Assembly (NCBI GenBank): GCA_023622465.1
Contig: JAMNZE010000132.1
Coordinates: 1 to 6,752, forward strand
Reading direction: 5' to 3'
Source: UBA5500 sp023622465
GTDB lineage: Bacteria > Bacillota > UBA994 > UBA5500
DNA length: 6,752 nucleotides
Positions 5,044 through 6,752 of this stretch are shown here, in pieces. How positions within the stretch are numbered: position 1 is the stretch's first letter; each line of letters begins with the position of its first letter. The translations under genes and the position numbers were made by a program. The notes beneath the pieces were generated by a model. That model did no database searches, was not told the origin of the DNA, and saw only the letters and a program-made list of their open reading frames with translations.

Positions 5044-6222
5044 TTATTTTTCCTCCTCCCTCTCCAAACGGTTGTACAGCGGTGACATGGACCGCAAGCG
5101 CTCAACTACCTCCGGGAAAACTTCTAGAACATAATCTATATCTTCATCTGTCGTGTCGCGCCCCAAAGTGAGGCGTAAACTACCGTGGGCCTGCAGATGA
5201 TCGAGTCCCATAGCGATCAGCACGTGGGAAGGTTCTAAGGAACCGGAAGTGCAGGCCGAGCCAGACGAAACGGCAATCCCCCGCAGATCTAGGCTTAAAA
5301 TTAACGACTCGCCTTCCACATACTTAACGCTAATATTTACATTGCCGGGCAGCCGCTTTTCCCGATGACCATTAAGGGTCACATGGGGCACCGCCAACAG
5401 GCCGTCGATCAGCTTGTCGCGCAGGCGGGTCATCTCCTTCACCCGCTCCTCCCGCTCGGCCATAGCCAACTCTACCGCTTTGGCTAAACCGACGATGCCG
5501 GCCACATTCTCGGTGCCGGGGCGAAGTTTACGCTCCTGCCCGCCGCCAAACATGATGGGGCGCACCCGGGTACCACGGCGCACGTAGAGAGCACCGATTC
5601 CCTTGGGACCATAAATCTTATGCCCCGATAGGGATAGTAAATCCACCTGTAATTCGTTCACATCAATGGGCAGCGTACCGAAAGATTGCACCGCGTCCGT
5701 ATGCAGGTAAACCCCATGCTCCTTGGCAATGGCCCCGATTTCGGCCAGCGGCTGGATGGCTCCCATTTCGTTATTGGCATGGCCAATGCTGATGAGTATG
5801 GTGTCGGGGCGGATAGCCGCCTTCACATCCTCCGGATCGACTAAACCGTCGGCATCCACCGGCAGATAAGTAATTTCAAAGCCCTGCTTGGCCAGGTGGG
5901 CGCAAGTGTTCAGAATGGCATGATGCTCGATACTGGTGGTGATGATATGCCGCCCCTTGTCGGCCATGGCTGCCGCCACACCTCTGAGGGCTATATTATC
6001 CGACTCGGTACCACCGCTGGTAAAATAGATCTCATTGGCCTGGGCACCGAGGGCTTTTGCTAATGTGTCGCGGGCGTTATCGATGGCCATGCGCCCCTGG
6101 CGTCCGAATCCATGTACGCTGGAGGCATTGCCAAAGGTAGGATTAAAATAGGGCAACATGGCTGCGATAACTTCCGGGTGGACCGGCGTCGTTGCCGCAT
6201 GATCAAGATAAACTGAACGCAT
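5044..6222 (-). CDS. nifS: Cysteine desulfurase NifS/IscS
   Basis: PLP enzyme of the cytoplasm that converts cysteine to alanine and holds the released sulfur as a persulfide for the scaffold. The 392 residues fit the group I family. The N-terminus is the classic YLDHAATTP (5-13). GGTESDN (70-76) contacts the PLP phosphate, SIEHHA (97-102) supplies the ring-stacking His100, HTDAVQ (174-179) holds Asp176, and SGHKIYGPKG (199-208) contains the Schiff-base Lys202. The sulfur-carrying Cys324 is in SSGSACTSG (319-327). The open frame continues upstream to 6405, but ATG 6222 is chosen because the family starts there and GAGGAGG lies nine bases ahead. It begins four bases after the regulator's stop and ends next to nifU. 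The final codons, LEREEEK, also encode the nifU ribosome binding site. Confidence 0.97.
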   Translation of the reverse strand: MRSVYLDHAATTPVHPEVIAAMLPYFNPTFGNASSVHGFGRQGRMAIDNARDTLAKALGAQANEIYFTSGGTESDNIALRGVAAAMADKGRHIITTSIEHHAILNTCAHLAKQGFEITYLPVDADGLVDPEDVKAAIRPDTILISIGHANNEMGAIQPLAEIGAIAKEHGVYLHTDAVQSFGTLPIDVNELQVDLLSLSGHKIYGPKGIGALYVRRGTRVRPIMFGGGQERKLRPGTENVAGIVGLAKAVELAMAEREERVKEMTRLRDKLIDGLLAVPHVTLNGHREKRLPGNVNISVKYVEGESLILSLDLRGIAVSSGSACTSGSLEPSHVLIAMGLDHLQAHGSLRLTLGRDTTDEDIDYVLEVFPEVVERLRSMSPLYNRLEREEEK

Positions 6223-6226
6223 TCCC

Positions 6227-6664
6227 TTAAACCTCCTCAGTTTCTTCTGTGGAAATCTTGCCAGCAGCCATATCAGCCAAGGTGGTTGTGTCGAGTACTG
6301 CCGACATACTATCCCGCAAACGCTTCCACAGTTCGCGGGTGATACAAATATTAGCTCTTTCGCAGGCTTCCGGATCGCTATGGCGCACACATTCCACCGG
6401 CGCAATCGGGCCTTCTACAGCCCGCAAAATGTCGCCAGCCGTAATTTGGTCCGCCGGTCGGGCTAGCCTATACCCGCCGTTAGCGCCACGCACACCTTCC
6501 ACCAACTTGGCTTTCCGTAAGTCTACAAAAATCTGTTCTAAATATTGGGCCGAGATGTCTTCCAGCTCAGAAATTCGCCTAAGTGCAATAGGGGCTTCGG
6601 CCTGACGGATGGCCAACACCAACATGGCCCGTACCGCATATTGGCCTCTCGTAGATAACCGCAT
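6227..6664 (-). CDS. iscR: Rrf2-family transcriptional regulator, IscR-like
   Basis: DNA-binding regulator, probably sensing iron-sulfur cluster supply and controlling this operon. The 145 residues begin with the family hallmark MRLSTRGQYAVRAML. The winged helix follows, with the recognition region SAQYLEQIFVDLRKAKLV (38-55) and the wing RGANGGYRLA (59-68). Three cysteines (92, 101, 107) precede an RELW segment, as in cluster-binding IscR. The spacing is C-X8-C-X5-C rather than the C-X5-C-X5-C of E. coli, a variant plausible for Clostridia. This argues against CymR, which lacks them. ATG 6664 is preferred over GTG 6685 on family start and on a GGGGG site (6671-6675) six bases ahead. It leads the operon. 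Its stop lies four bases before nifS, and its EETEEV tail encodes the nifS ribosome binding site. A likely operator lies 28 bases upstream. Confidence 0.95.
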   Translation of the reverse strand: MRLSTRGQYAVRAMLVLAIRQAEAPIALRRISELEDISAQYLEQIFVDLRKAKLVEGVRGANGGYRLARPADQITAGDILRAVEGPIAPVECVRHSDPEACERANICITRELWKRLRDSMSAVLDTTTLADMAAGKISTEETEEV

Positions 6665-6691
6665 ACCATACCCCCATTTCTCCACCTTATT

Positions 6692-6708
6692 CTGAGTAAA
6701 TCACTCAG
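6692..6708 (-). promoter_or_regulatory. Putative IscR/Rrf2 operator
   Basis: CTGAGTAAATCACTCAG is a perfect inverted repeat with 6-bp arms and a 5-bp AT-rich centre. This is the arm and centre geometry of the type 1 IscR site, which has GACT/AGTC arms where this has GAGT/ACTC. It starts two bases downstream of the -10 box, so it covers the expected transcription start, where a bound repressor would block initiation. Confidence 0.65.
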
Positions 6709-6709
6709 G

Positions 6710-6715
6710 ATTATA
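6710..6715 (-). promoter_or_regulatory. -10 box of the Fe-S operon promoter
   Basis: A perfect TATAAT lies on the minus strand, 45 bases before the regulator's start codon, preceded by TTTTTGCG. No good -35 is found at 16-18 bp spacing (AAAGTT at 17 bp is poor). The promoter may rely on a near-extended -10, or on an activator. Confidence 0.6.
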
Positions 6716-6752
6716 CGCAAAAATCAGATGGGAACTTTTATGTTTTGAATAG

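Noticed and set aside
6223..6405. 61-residue N-terminal extension of the cysteine desulfurase
   Set aside because: It overlaps the regulator gene in another frame, and the conserved family start with a good ribosome binding site is at 6222.
6665..6685. Seven-residue extension of the regulator from GTG 6685
   Set aside because: Rrf2 proteins begin at MRLSTRGQYA, and the GGGGG site before ATG 6664 is better placed.

Overview
The window looks like chromosome from an anaerobic, mid-GC member of the Firmicutes (Clostridia or a relative). The evidence is a canonical T-box riboswitch, an archaeal-type aspartyl-tRNA synthetase, a clostridial-style MurC, and the order Rrf2 regulator, cysteine desulfurase, NifU/IscU scaffold. 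Genus cannot be read from the sequence.

Layout. Positions 1-337 are non-coding and rich in short palindromic repeats. A rightward block follows. murC (338-1759) makes the enzyme that adds L-alanine to UDP-MurNAc. Two bases after its stop comes the -35 box of a promoter driving a T-box leader (about 1797-2035). The leader's specifier codon reads GAC (Asp), and it controls aspS (best start TTG 2049, stop 3338). A second repeat-rich gap (3339-3764) contains a strong hairpin whose U-tract serves the minus strand. A leftward gene for a small helical protein of unknown function follows (3765-4208), then a third repeat-rich gap (4215-4641).

The right third is a tight leftward operon: an IscR-like Rrf2 regulator (6227-6664), cysteine desulfurase (5044-6222) and Fe-S scaffold (4642-5043). 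The regulator has three clustered cysteines. A perfect 17-bp inverted repeat sits just downstream of its -10 box, in the geometry of an IscR operator. The likely circuit is that the desulfurase supplies sulfur, the scaffold builds the cluster, and the regulator senses cluster supply and represses its own operon.

The least explained parts are at least nine intergenic palindromic repeats headed by GTAGGGGC, with different but still complementary stems (including 27/27 and 36/39 matched copies on either side of murC-aspS), the unknown 147-residue protein, and the pairing of a tRNA-Asp T-box with an AspRS type that in many bacteria also charges tRNA-Asn. No complete mobile element, CRISPR array, tRNA or rRNA was found. 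Nothing here is clearly a new system.
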